A stretch of 26,035 nt of DNA, from positions 108,843-134,877 of the forward strand of contig JAMYWO010000038.1 of the NCBI GenBank assembly GCA_024220525.1. Direction: 5' to 3'. A program made the translations under genes and the position numbers. Shown piece by piece: positions 1 through 9,611 of this stretch; position 1 is the first letter of the stretch, and each line of letters begins with the position of its first letter. The notes beneath the pieces were generated by a model that made no database searches, had not been told where the DNA came from, and was given only the letters and a program-made list of their open reading frames with translations. The stretch comes from Cochliopodium minus (Eukaryota; Discosea; Himatismenida; Cochliopodiidae).

Positions 1-72
1 TAAAAAATAAAAAATAAAAAATAAAAAATAAAAAATAAAAAATAAAAAATAAAAAATAAAAAATAAAAAATA
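1..72. repeat. (TAAAAAA)n microsatellite at the left edge
   Basis: About nine head-to-tail copies of the 7-mer TAAAAAA, decaying into irregular A/T sequence near position 72. It lies inside the intron that follows the catalytic-loop exon of the left-edge kinase (donor at 103 on the minus strand). The same 7-mer reappears at 11327-11398, also inside an intron of a minus-strand kinase gene. Confidence 0.9.
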
Positions 73-103
73 CAAAAACAAAAATGAAAAATAAAAAAAT
101 TAC

Positions 104-1328
104 CTTTTACTTGCCATTTGTTTGTGATTAAAAAATTTTTGGTTTTGATGTCCCTGTGATAAATTTTGGGGATCCATTTGTGAAGGGCATTGACAGAAAG
201 GGCGGCGTCGATGAGAAAGTCAATTCCCATCTCCATATTGAGCTTTATTTCTTTGTCATTTAAAACATCATATAAAGAACCCCGGCTAAAAAAAAAATAA
301 TAAAAAAAATGATACAAATAATGAAAAAAAAATATAAATTAAAAATTAATTAACAAAAAAAATTAAAAATTAAAAAATTAAAAATAATCAAATTTAAAAA
401 AAAATGAAAAATAAAAGAGAAAGAAATAAAAATGAATAATAAAAAAAAAATTTAAAAAATAATAATTAAAGATTAAATAAAATAAAATAAAATAATAAAA
501 AAAGATTATTTAAAGAAAAAATGTTTTTAAAGAAAAATTGACAGCAAAAGTACCTCAAAAATTCAGTGACAAGACACAACTTATCGTTGTCATCAAAACA
601 AGCACCAAAGAAAAAGACGACGAGAGGAGACCTGATAGAAATGAAAATTTCAAACTCTTTGATGAACTGATCCTTGTATTTGGGATCCGTCTTGTTGAGC
701 TCTTTGATTGCGACAGGCTGTCCTCTATAGGTTCCTTTGAATACTTTAGATGAAACGCCTTATTTTTTTAAAAAAATAAAAGATTAAAAATAAAAATAAA
801 ATAAAAAATAAAATAAAAAATAAAATAAAAAATAAAATAAAAATAAAACAAAAATTGATTTAATAAAAAATAAAAATGAATTAAATGAAGAATGCAAAAA
901 AAAAATTATTTGGGTAAAAATCTAAACAAATTTGAAGTAAATAATGATTATTTAAAAAATTGATTTAAATAAAAAAAATTTGATCATTTAAAAAATTTTT
1001 TTAAATATTTATTTAAATAATTTTTGAAATAAAACCTAAAGAGAACAAATAAAATAATAAAAGGAATTAAACTTACCTTCACCAATACAATTTTCGTATT
1101 TCAACTCACTTTTCTGTATGCTCCACTTCTCAGTCTGCAAAAAGTGGTTGTTGGCGAGACTCTGCTTTTGACTGTCCAAGTCCAACTGATGAGAGGTCCC
1201 ATTCAAAACGTGGATTTGGCTGTTCAAATTTGTGACAACGTTTGTGTTGTTGTTTGCATTATTATTATTATTTGTGTTGTTCCCGAATATTTCTGTTATA
1301 TTCTTTACATTTTCAGGAAACAAATTTC
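104..1328 (-). CDS. TKL-family protein kinase, partial (runs off left edge)
   Basis: A protein kinase of the tyrosine-kinase-like group. Three exons are visible on the minus strand: 1077-1328, 554-758 and 104-285, with phases 1 and 2 at the two junctions. The first holds an Asn-rich linker and the glycine-loop start (ENCIGEG). The second continues VSSKVFKGTYRG, then the VAIK lysine (PVAIKEL) and the N-lobe up to LVTEFL. The third has the alpha-E helix and catalytic loop YHRDIKTKNFLITNKW. DFG, APE and the C-lobe lie beyond the window. The kinase call rests on these motifs and is firm. No in-frame ATG is present between 1077 and 1664, so the 5' end is unknown. The exon at 1328 starts in a phase that fits a splice from the last exon of the neighbouring FHA kinase, so both may be one gene. 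Confidence 0.85.
797..850. repeat. 12-mer TAAAATAAAAAA tandem repeat
   Basis: About four copies of TAAAATAAAAAA lie within the intron (759-1076) that splits the glycine loop of the left-edge kinase. This is one of several different A/T satellites in introns of this region, and nothing indicates a function. Confidence 0.7.
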
Positions 1329-1664
1329 CTGTTTGCAAAAAAAAAAAGAAAAAAAAATTAACGAGAATAATAAAAATTAAAAAAATAAATAAATAAAAAA
1401 AGAATTTAAGTTTATATATTCGAAATTTAATTGGATGCAATGTAATTAATTGTTTGTCTAATATTGGAATAAAATATGAAATAGTTAATGTTATAAAAAA
1501 TTAAAATAAAAAACAAATCAATAAAAAATCGGACAAATGTACACTCTTAACAAGAAAAAATTTTGAAAAAATTTTTATAATCAAATCAAAAATTATAAAT
1601 TTAAAAATAATAAATAAAAAACAAAAAATAAAAAAATAAAAATTTTAAAGTGAAAAAAAAAATA

Positions 1665-4218
1665 TTAACTACTAATTTGATGTTCAACAGATTTAGGTTC
1701 CACAAAAGTTTTTCGAGTCTTAATATTGGTATTTTCTTCGGGATCCAATAAATTGACGAGAGATCTTTTGAGAGAGTCCTGGCGAGAAACCCTTTTGTTG
1801 AGAGAAAATTCATTGCTTTCCAGCTCTTTGAGTCTTAAAAGAATACTGTCAAAAGACGATCTTTTTTCTAAAAAGAAACAATAATACAATAAAAAATATA
1901 AATAAATAAAAATTAAAAATCAATAAAAATTAAAAATCAATAAAAATTAAAAAAAAATAAAAAAATAAAAAAATAAAAAAATAAAAAAATAAAAAAAAAA
2001 TTATGATTACCAGGATCATGTTGCTTTAATTTTTTATTTTAAAAAAATTATAATAAAAATGGTGTTGGAAGATATCTTTTTTCTTTGTTACCCAACACTC
2101 AATAATCAAATTTTTATAAAACTCATGGACATTCACATCTATTTTTGGTCTAAAATTTTTTTCTGCAACATCGATCAATATTTTTCCTTTACAATAACAA
2201 AAAAAAAAAAATAACCAAAAAAATGTCAAAAAAATTTCATGAAAAAAAAAAAAAAAAAATTTTTTTTACCCGCAGGACTGTCGCCGTAAGGATGATCCAT
2301 GTGGCAAATTTCCCACAAACAAATAGAGAAAGAGTAAACGTCCGCTTTAGGACCATATGTTTTGGACATTATCACCTCTTTTTTAAAAAAAAAAAATTGT
2401 CAAAATGATTAATATTAATTGTCAAAATGATTAATAAAAAAAAAAAGATTACCAGGTGCACAAAAAGCTGCAGTTCCACAAAACGTGGATGCTACATCAT
2501 TCACCTGCTTTGAAACCCCAAAATCAGAAACTTTAACTGAAAAATATTCAAATGGTAAATTTATTTATTTCAATTTATTTCAATTTATTTTAATTTATTT
2601 AAAATTTATTTAAAATAAAAAAAAATTTGTAATTACATTTTTTTTTATTTTTATTTATTTTATTCATTTTTATTTATTTTCATTAATTTATTTTATTTAT
2701 TCCATTATATTATTCTTTAAAACTTACCAGTCCAGTGTTCATCCACCATCAAGTTGCTAGTCTTGAGATCTCTGTGCAAAATAGGAGGGTTCATGTTGTG
2801 TAAATAATTCATGGCGGAGGAAATATCGATGGAAAACTTGAGAATAGTTTGGAAATTGATGTTGATTTTGGAGTCGATGAGTTGTGAAACGTTGAACTTT
2901 AGAAATTCTGTCACGAAAGCACAATCACTCCCTTCTAAAATACCCCTTTAAGGAAAAAAATCAAATGAAAAATTTTAATAAAAAGATAAAAATAATTGAT
3001 AAATTTAAATTTTAAATTGAACAATGTAATCAATGATTTTTTTTTTTTGATGTTGAAGAATTTAACTGAATAAAACTTAATTCTTTTGTAATTACTAATT
3101 CAGCAATTTATAAACTTGTTTTAAAAATTTTTTTACATGAACAAAATGATATTTGGGTGTCTCACTTTCATGAGTATTTGTGTTTCTGTTGTAAAATTGT
3201 TCTGGTTGTTCCCAATGAGGGGCTTGAAAATTTTTTTGACAGCCACTTTCGTGCCTCTCCATAACCCCTCACATACCACCCCAGAGCTTCCCATCCCAAC
3301 TTCCCTGAGTATTTGAACTGTCGGAAAAAAAAATTATTGAAAAATAAATTTATCAAAATGACATTAATTTTGAGTTCACAAATTTAATTCATGAAGGAAT
3401 ATTTTAAGAAATTAATAATATTTTAAGAAATTAATTAATATTTTAAATAAAATTTTATTTTATTAATTTATCTTAATCATAAGATGATAAATAAATTTAT
3501 TCATTAGGTGTGCATTTATGATGCTCAATAAATTATTTAATATGCTGCATATGTGAATATCTTTAATATATATTTTGCTTTTTCTTTTCTTTTTATTATT
3601 TACCTTCATTGGATTTGATGATACCATTCGATTCGGATCTCTTTTGATTTACTTTTTGTCTTGGACTCTTTGATGATTCTCTCCTATCATTATGCCTATC
3701 ATACATTTCATTTCCCTCTATGGGCTGTGTTTTATCTTCTTCCTGTGTCAACGAACCCTCAATTATATTTGAGATCACATTGATGTTGATCATATAATCA
3801 TACTTTCCATTATCATCTTTCAACAGACATATCGTATCCCCATTGTGTAATCTCTGTGGTGAATTCTTCTCCAGTGTTATCTTCTTCAATTTGTTCTTCA
3901 AGAAGATTGGATTGTTGCTTATTCTCTGTATTGATATCACCCCAAATTCTGATACATTGATTTCTGCATGATTCCTTGATATTCTCTTCTCCTAAAAGAT
4001 ATTGGGAAAAAAAAAGATTTGGGAATTTAAAGAGAATATCTATTTGAATGGATCTTATAATAATCCAAATTTATGAATAATATATTCCCATAATATCAAT
4101 TCACCTTTAATTTGAGATTATCTCTCCCTATCACATTATTCCCAATCACCAATGGAAATTCCTCTTTTCCATCTGGACTTATTAATTTTGCATCTACAGC
4201 ATCAATGCTTTTGTTCAT
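1665..4218 (-). CDS. FHA domain plus TKL protein kinase
   Basis: Nine exons on the minus strand (4105-4218, 3604-3991, 3137-3317, 2728-2945, 2453-2536, 2270-2377, 2092-2186, 2011-2023, 1665-1867) join in consistent phase to 467 residues. Residues about 10-110 form an FHA phosphothreonine-binding domain: VIGRDNLKLK, then EKRISRNHAEI across an intron (the R..S..H signature), then beta-strands. The kinase follows: glycine loop GMGSSGVV, VAVKKI, HPNIILFMG, HRDLKTSNLMVDEHW, SDFG, APEVIM, DVYSFSICLWEI and ECWQHDPEKRSSF. All catalytic residues are present, so it should be active. The FHA domain probably recruits it to phosphorylated partners (family inference). ATG at 4218 was chosen as the first in-frame Met; the frame stays open upstream to an AG near 4310, so an extra 5' exon is possible. 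The C-lobe needs a 13-nt exon to be complete. Confidence 0.88.
1905..1998. repeat. 17-mer and 8-mer A/T tandem repeats in kinase intron
   Basis: Three copies of a 17-mer (AATAAAAATTAAAAATC) are followed by several copies of TAAAAAAA. They fill most of the intron between the last exon of the FHA kinase and its 13-nt microexon. Confidence 0.75.
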
Positions 4219-4637
4219 TCTGATATATATATTATTATTATGATAAATATCAGTTGTGGGATGTATTTTTTTGACCAATGGTTTTAGTTTGGTCCTTTCT
4301 CGATTCTGATTAATTTTTTTTTTTTATTCTTCAATGATTTTTATTCTTCAGATCATGTTAAAGATCATTAACAAAATGTACTCAATCAATTTCAAAATAT
4401 CAATAATTTCTTTTTTGAATGTAAATAAATTTATTTTCAGATAAAAATAATTCAGAAAAATGTTGATGTCCACTTTAATAATAAACTTTAAAAAAAGAGT
4501 GAGTTGTTGGATATATTTGATAAAATTACTTATTTCTCTTATTTGTTATTATTTGTTTATTTTGAAAATTTGATATAATTACTAAACAAATCAAATATAT
4601 ATAATAAAAATAAATATTAAAAAAATAAAAAAAATTG
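4219..4637. other. Divergent intergenic region, FHA kinase / CIAO2
   Basis: An A/T-rich stretch of about 420 nt between the Met chosen for the minus-strand FHA kinase and the ATG of the plus-strand CIAO2-like gene. It should carry both promoters. The first 100 nt next to the kinase stay open in the kinase frame (NRERTKLKPLVKKIHPTT) and may be coding or 5' UTR. No distinct promoter motif could be picked out from the A/T background. Confidence 0.5.
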
Positions 4638-5200
4638 ATGAGAAAAAGACAATGCAATCAAAGTTATACATGCGTAGATAATCATATAAATAAAAAAAGA
4701 AATAAAGGGTGTATAATCACAACCAAGTTAACAAAAAATGAAGTATATGGTAAAAAAAAAATTTCAGAAAATTTATCGAAAAAAATTTCATTAAATGATC
4801 GATCAAATAAATAGATGCCATAAAAAATATAAAGGATCCAGAACATAGCTATACTTTGTCTGATCTGAAAATAGTATCTGAAGATAGAATAGTTGTTGAG
4901 AACATACCAAATGAAGAGAATTTCAGCATAAAAGTAGAGTTCACCCCCACAGTGCCACATTGCACATTTACAAGTATCATAGGATTGTGTATATGGGAGA
5001 AATTGAATCGATTATACAGCGAATATTGTAAAATAGAATTATTTATTACTCCTGGTTCTCATTATTCTTATAGAGAGCTTACCAAACAAATCAATGATAA
5101 GGAGAGAGTATTATCAGCGAGGGATAATCTCCAATTGATGAATATCATCAATGATTGTTTGAAGGGGCTCAATAATGATAATGACAATAATATCAATTGA
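4638..5200 (+). CDS. CIAO2: CIAO2/MIP18-family cytosolic Fe-S assembly factor
   Basis: Member of the MIP18 (DUF59) family, the subunit of the cytosolic iron-sulfur assembly targeting complex that hands Fe-S clusters to nuclear and cytosolic apoproteins. Two exons, 4638-4749 and 4815-5200, join in phase 1 around a 65-nt intron and give 165 residues. The splice joins NEVY to DAIKNIKDPEH, the expected start of the domain. The family hallmarks follow: LSDLKIVSED, EFTPTVPHC with the conserved Cys at residue 87, IIGLCIWEKL, ITPGSH, and KQINDKERV. From memory it is nearer the A-type paralogue (EVYD, INDKERV) than the B-type, which would need alignment to settle. The first 30 residues are basic and not recognised, and the upstream ATG there is a reasoned choice. 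The C-terminus ends in an Asn/Asp-rich tail. Confidence 0.93.
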
Positions 5201-5500
5201 AGGAAAAAAGATTATAATTTATATATTTTTTTTCATTTCACAAATATCAAAATATTTATAATATTTTAATGTCGTGTTGTATAAAAAGGATAAAAAAAAA
5301 AAATTAAAGTTCTTTTGTTTAAAACATTTTCTATTGATCAACTTTTTTTTTTTTGCCTTCGTAATCATTCATCAAACTTATTTAAATCTAATTTTTCGGT
5401 ATATTTCAATTCCGATGTTTTTTTTTTATAATTTTTAATAAAACTTTAAAATTTCCAATTATTTACGAAGAAAAACCCCAACTCCAATCATTCATTCATT

Positions 5501-7903
5501 TTAAATAATTTTACGCAAGTTAGAACTAGGATCAGATTTAATTTCAAGCATGGTATCACTCAGAGTAATTTTTCCAGCAATATCAACATCAACATCAAAA
5601 GGAGCCAATAATTCGCAAATTTTGGGAGAAATAGATTCATATTTCTCTCTTTTGTCCTGACTAACAGACTTTCCAATCCACTTGGCGTAAATGAAACGAG
5701 GAAGTTGGATTTTGACGAGGATGATGACGATCTGATCATCTTTGAGCTGATTTTTAAATTCATCGACCCCCCCAGAACCATTCCCGATCAACTCAAAATC
5801 AAGATTGTTGTTAAACCCGAAAGAAATCCACCCTGTGCGACAAGTGAGAGATCTTAGCCCTTGTGAGAGATTATCAAACTGCACTTTGTTGGAGAGGATG
5901 GAGGAGCTGTTGGAGTTAGTTGAGGTGGAGAGAGAGTTGAGGTTGGAGGCAGTAGGAGTCTTTTTGATGACTCTCTTAACCACCTTTTTAACTACTTTTT
6001 TAGCAGTTTCCTCATTGCTATCGTTAGTAGACACTTTATTTTCAGGAACAGGGTTGGTTGTACTATTTGTATTATTATTTGAATTAATATTTGTATTTGT
6101 TGTAGTTTTTGATGTGTTACTAGTGGTTTTAGTATTATTTGTGATATTATTATTGTTGGTAGTGTTAGTAGAAGGGTTATCAGAGGAACTGTTAGTATTA
6201 GTATTGTTAGTATTAATACTATTGGTGTTGTTACTAATAGTGGTACTACTAGTATTGGTATTAGTGGGGTTTGTGTTTGTGGTAGGAGTAGTTGTAACGG
6301 AAGAGGTGGGAGGCTTACGAGCATACTTTTTCTGACAGGTCTGACACTGGAGAGAAGTTTCGCTGACTATATACAGAGGAACTTTACACTTGGGACACTT
6401 GGTGGAGGAAAACTCCTCCTTCTTGGGAGCATTCGAAGGAGAATCACCAACCAACTGAGACTTTGAACTATTATTGTTATTAGTAGAAGTATTAGTAGTA
6501 TTATTAATAGTAGTATTAGTTGAAGTGTTAGGCAAAAGATTGGTGGAAGAATTTGTTTTGTTGAGATTATTTTTCAAAGTTAGATTGGGCGTTGTTTTGT
6601 TCAAAGTCGGTATGGTCGGTGTTGTGTTTGGTGTGGGCGTTGTCGAGGTGGTAGAAGGGGTGGTGGTTAAGGAGGTGGTGGAAGGGGTGGATTTGGAGAG
6701 GAGATTGGTCTCGGAGGGCTCCTTTTGTATTGAGGGAGTCTTGGTGGCTGTCTTCATCATTTTTATGGGTCCGCTGTTTGCTTTTTTGAGGGGAGCGACG
6801 TTGGAGGGAGTTTTGGGCTTGCGAGAATATTTTTTCTGGCATTTCTCACAGATGAAGGTGGCCTCGTTTAAAATGCTCAATAGTTGTTGGCAGGTGGGGC
6901 ATTTGGATGTGGTCTTTTCTGTTGATGTTGTTGAGGAATCCTTGTTCCCATTTATCTCTGTATTCTGATCGTTCTCATTATCATTTGTTTGAGAAGTCAT
7001 CCCTATAGTTTTATTATCAACAATGATTTTGCTATTGGTGGAAGTGGTGGGAGTCTCATTGCCTATCAAAGGAGAGGGAGTAATAATCTTGCTTCCACTA
7101 TTATTATTGTTATTGGTGGGTTTGTTGATAGTAGGGGTGGAAGATATATTATTGGTATTTGTATTAGGATTATCAACACGAGGAGAATAGATCTTGCTGC
7201 CCTTATTAGAAGAATTGGTCTCTGTGATAAAGATCTTGCTGCCTGTTTTGTTGGTGGTTGGAGTGGAGGTGAGATCCATTCTGGGTGAAGAAAAAATCTT
7301 GCTGCCTCCACCATTAGTGGACATATTGATCTCCAAATTGACAGAAGGGATGTTGTTGATCATTATTTTGCTACCTCCATTCGTTTTGGTATTAGTTGCA
7401 CCATTCTCAGTTGTTGTTTTAGCTGTTGAGATTATCTTACTACCTCCCACTGATTTATTGTTTAGTGTGGATTGTGTATTAGTTGTATTTGTTGCTACAT
7501 TACCATTTTTTGATGTTGTACCAATCTTTTTGGTATCTTGTATCTCTGATTTACCATTTGTTGTAGTGGTTGGATTGGATGTGGTTGGATTTGTTTTTTG
7601 TGGGGTATCAGAAGTCTTCTTCGCCACTTTTTTGACGACTTTTTTTACTGTTTTCACCACTTTCGTTGGTGTTGTTTTCTTTGGAGCATTATTTGTTGAC
7701 ATTGGTGTCAATGGTTGCAATTCATCATCTCCTCCATCATCGGTGTGTATCTGTGAATTGTATCTTGCATCATTTTCTTGGGGATCGTTTTCCATCATCT
7801 CTGATAGTTCTTTTTCTAATAATGATAGTGAATCTAATTGATTATCTGCTTTTTTATTGAAATATCCTTTTTCTACTCTATCGAATAAATCATCATCTTC
7901 CAT
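5501..7903 (-). CDS. Low-complexity protein with two zinc ribbons and a coactosin-like ADF-H domain
   Basis: A single 800-residue exon. Residues 1-60 are acidic (MEDDDLFDRVEKGYF). Most of the rest is Thr/Asn/Ser-rich. Embedded are two basic Lys/Val blocks (81-97 and 634-649), seven copies of a [GN]SKI[IMFY] motif between 154 and 294, and two near-identical zinc ribbons with CxxC, 13 residues, CxxC spacing (C335/338/352/355 and C503/506/520/523), each followed by QKKY.RKP. Residues about 675-795 resemble an ADF-H domain of coactosin type: GWISFGF, FELIGNGSGGVDEF, FIYAKWIGKSVSQDKR. ADF-H proteins of this class bind actin filaments, so an actin-associated scaffold is a fair inference. What the zinc ribbons bind is unknown. 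The long plus-strand open frames across this region are antisense shadows of its repetitive codons. Confidence 0.85.
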   Translation of the reverse strand: MEDDDLFDRVEKGYFNKKADNQLDSLSLLEKELSEMMENDPQENDARYNSQIHTDDGGDDELQPLTPMSTNNAPKKTTPTKVVKTVKKVVKKVAKKTSDTPQKTNPTTSNPTTTTNGKSEIQDTKKIGTTSKNGNVATNTTNTQSTLNNKSVGGSKIISTAKTTTENGATNTKTNGGSKIMINNIPSVNLEINMSTNGGGSKIFSSPRMDLTSTPTTNKTGSKIFITETNSSNKGSKIYSPRVDNPNTNTNNISSTPTINKPTNNNNNSGSKIITPSPLIGNETPTTSTNSKIIVDNKTIGMTSQTNDNENDQNTEINGNKDSSTTSTEKTTSKCPTCQQLLSILNEATFICEKCQKKYSRKPKTPSNVAPLKKANSGPIKMMKTATKTPSIQKEPSETNLLSKSTPSTTSLTTTPSTTSTTPTPNTTPTIPTLNKTTPNLTLKNNLNKTNSSTNLLPNTSTNTTINNTTNTSTNNNNSSKSQLVGDSPSNAPKKEEFSSTKCPKCKVPLYIVSETSLQCQTCQKKYARKPPTSSVTTTPTTNTNPTNTNTSSTTISNNTNSINTNNTNTNSSSDNPSTNTTNNNNITNNTKTTSNTSKTTTNTNINSNNNTNSTTNPVPENKVSTNDSNEETAKKVVKKVVKRVIKKTPTASNLNSLSTSTNSNSSSILSNKVQFDNLSQGLRSLTCRTGWISFGFNNNLDFELIGNGSGGVDEFKNQLKDDQIVIILVKIQLPRFIYAKWIGKSVSQDKREKYESISPKICELLAPFDVDVDIAGKITLSDTMLEIKSDPSSNLRKII

Positions 7904-8050
7904 CTATATTTTAAAAATCATTTCAAGATTAACTTGCTTTTTATATTTATAGTTTTATAGGTGGTATTTATTTTGTCAGATTAGATATTTAGCAATATAT
8001 ATTTCAAAAATAAAATTTATACAGGCTATTTATTTATTTTTTAATATTAT

Positions 8051-8209
8051 TTAAATTACTATTTTGATAGGATCTATGTATATTGATTGTCTTTCAGCAT
8101 TATTATCCTTTATCCCCAAATAATTCATTAAATCATTAACTTCAACTTCTTCTTCATATTCAGGATAGCTTTCTTCATATTCCTCCAAATTTTCATCATC
8201 TTCACTCAT
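8051..8209 (-). CDS. Small acidic protein, 52 residues
   Basis: An intact ATG-to-TAA reading frame of 53 codons. It starts MSEDDENLEEYEESYPEYEE and ends in a less acidic tail (NDLMNYLGIK ... IDPIKIVI). It sits between the zinc-ribbon/ADF-H gene and the Rab-like gene in otherwise A/T-only DNA. Its codon composition stands out from the flanks, with 15 Glu/Asp codons in the first 26 positions and then an amphipathic-looking segment. No family was recognised. Its size and acidity recall small subunits of large complexes, but none of those I know matches. A coding role is likely, not proven. Confidence 0.6.
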   Translation of the reverse strand: MSEDDENLEEYEESYPEYEEEVEVNDLMNYLGIKDNNAERQSIYIDPIKIVI

Positions 8210-8471
8210 ATTTGTAACAAATATTTTAAATTTATTTCAATTTTTTTTTTATATACTTTGAAAAAAGTAAAATTGAGTTTATTTTGAAATATAATTAAAT
8301 GCAAGATCTCATAAATCAAGATATATAGAATACAAATCATAGTTTTTAAATTTATAGTTTTGTGGTTGCTGATATTTTTATATTTGGATATAAATAAAAA
8401 AAAAGTTTTAGAGATTTTTTCAAAATATATAATATCTATTCCTCAATTATTAAAACCTATATAACAAAATA

Positions 8472-9256
8472 ATGAGTGTGGAAGATAATAGTGAAGATGA
8501 GAAACATGTTTCTTTAATATTGCGTGGTGATCAATCTGTTGGAAAAACTTCTATCATGCTCAAATTTTGTGAAGGAGAATTTTCTGACAATCCCATTTCA
8601 AAGATCGAGACAAATTTCAAGAAAAAACAATTAAATATAAAAGGCAAGAATGTGGAGCTACTTGTGACCGATGTTGGTCCTATATCACATGTAAAAAATT
8701 AAAAACAAATTATAAATTTATAATTTCTCATGATCAAATTATAAAATTGAAAATAAAGAGTATAATTTAAAAAGGATAAAATCATATTTACATATTTATT
8801 TCTCCTAAATGAAAATAAAATATTAAAATTTTATTTTTCTACCTTCAGGAAAATGAAAAAACATCAACATATCAAGATGCTCAAGGAATAATATTGGTAT
8901 ATGATGTGACTAGACCAGAAACATTCGAACGTTTAGATTATTATTTAAAAGAAGCAGAAAGATATATGACTCAAGATTCATCCAAAATCTTGATATTGGG
9001 CACCAAACTTGATCTTGGCGTAAATGTTGATATTAATAAGGTAAATGATTATGTTGATGAAAGAGAGCTCTCCCATTATCATGTCTCCTCTAAAAATGGG
9101 GACAATTTAGAAAAGGCTTTTATAAATATAGTGGGATGTATTCTTAACGAAGACTCCTCATTCAATAATACAAACAAAACCACCAAACCTCAAATTGATC
9201 CCAAACCTATCATTCCTGATGAAAAGAAAAAGAAGAAGGCTTGTTGCATTATTTAG
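8472..9256 (+). CDS. Rab-like small GTPase with degenerate switch II
   Basis: Two exons (8472-8690 and 8849-9256, phase 0) give 208 residues. G1 is intact (GDQSVGKTS, 19-27). The central strand continues ILVYDVTRPETF, G4 is GTKLDL (TKxD form) and G5 is SSKNG. The C-terminus is a lysine run followed by ACCII, a dicysteine prenylation-type end that would anchor it to membranes. Switch II is unusual: where Rabs have WDTAGQE this protein has VTDVGPI. The DTAG Asp is displaced and the catalytic Gln is Pro. The distance from this point to GIILVYDVT equals that in normal Rabs, so this is not a missed exon. GTP hydrolysis is probably poor. The Rab-family call is firm; the subfamily is unknown. Confidence 0.9.
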
Positions 9257-9611
9257 AAATTATAATAAAAATAAGAAAGATTGGAAATATATATATTTTT
9301 TTTCACTCAAAAAAAAATTTAAATTTAGCATTCTCCCAAATCAAACTTTGGTATCATTTATTTGAGGAATTAGATCGATTGATTTTAAATTATAGTCCAA
9401 TTTCTTCCTAAAATGTTATTATATATTTTTTTTTAACCCAAGTAAATTATTATTATTATTAAAAAATCCTCTTCAATAATTAAGCATGAGGATTTTTTTA
9501 TTCTGAAAGTTCCTCATTTAAGAATGGGATACTTGATTTCACAAACTTTAAAAGTATTTCTCTTTTAAATTTTTTTTGAAATAAAAAAATTGAAAGCCCA
9601 TAATTTCAAAA
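9257..9611. other. Intergenic region between Rab-like and F-BAR genes
   Basis: About 355 nt of A/T-rich sequence between two genes on the same strand. It contains the 3' end region of the Rab-like gene and presumably the F-BAR promoter. The only clear structure is the inverted repeat at 9461-9498. Confidence 0.6.
9461..9498. repeat. 11-bp perfect inverted repeat (hairpin)
   Basis: AAAAAATCCTC (9461-9471) pairs perfectly with GAGGATTTTTT (9488-9498) across a 16-nt loop. It lies about 205 nt after the Rab-like stop codon and 115 nt before the F-BAR start. Its A/T outer half is cheap in this genome, but the TCCTC/GAGGA core is not. It might be a 3'-end or boundary structure; the role is unknown. 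Confidence 0.6.

Noticed and set aside
1-72. Telomere-like repeat
   Set aside because: The unit TAAAAAA has no G, lies inside a kinase intron and recurs internally at 11327.
1036-1440. A hydrophobic, signal-peptide-like N-terminus on the left kinase
   Set aside because: It begins at TTG, not ATG, and the hydrophobic codons are the T-rich 3' end of an intron ending in GCAAACAG at 1329.
4682-4960. Minus-strand 92-codon frame over the CIAO2-like gene
   Set aside because: It is antisense to conserved CIAO2 exons and has no recognisable domain.
5805-7860. Several long plus-strand open frames rich in Val, Leu and Glu opposite the zinc-ribbon/ADF-H gene
   Set aside because: They mirror the Thr/Asn/Ser codons of the minus-strand gene, show no domain, and the minus frame has zinc ribbons and an ADF-H domain.
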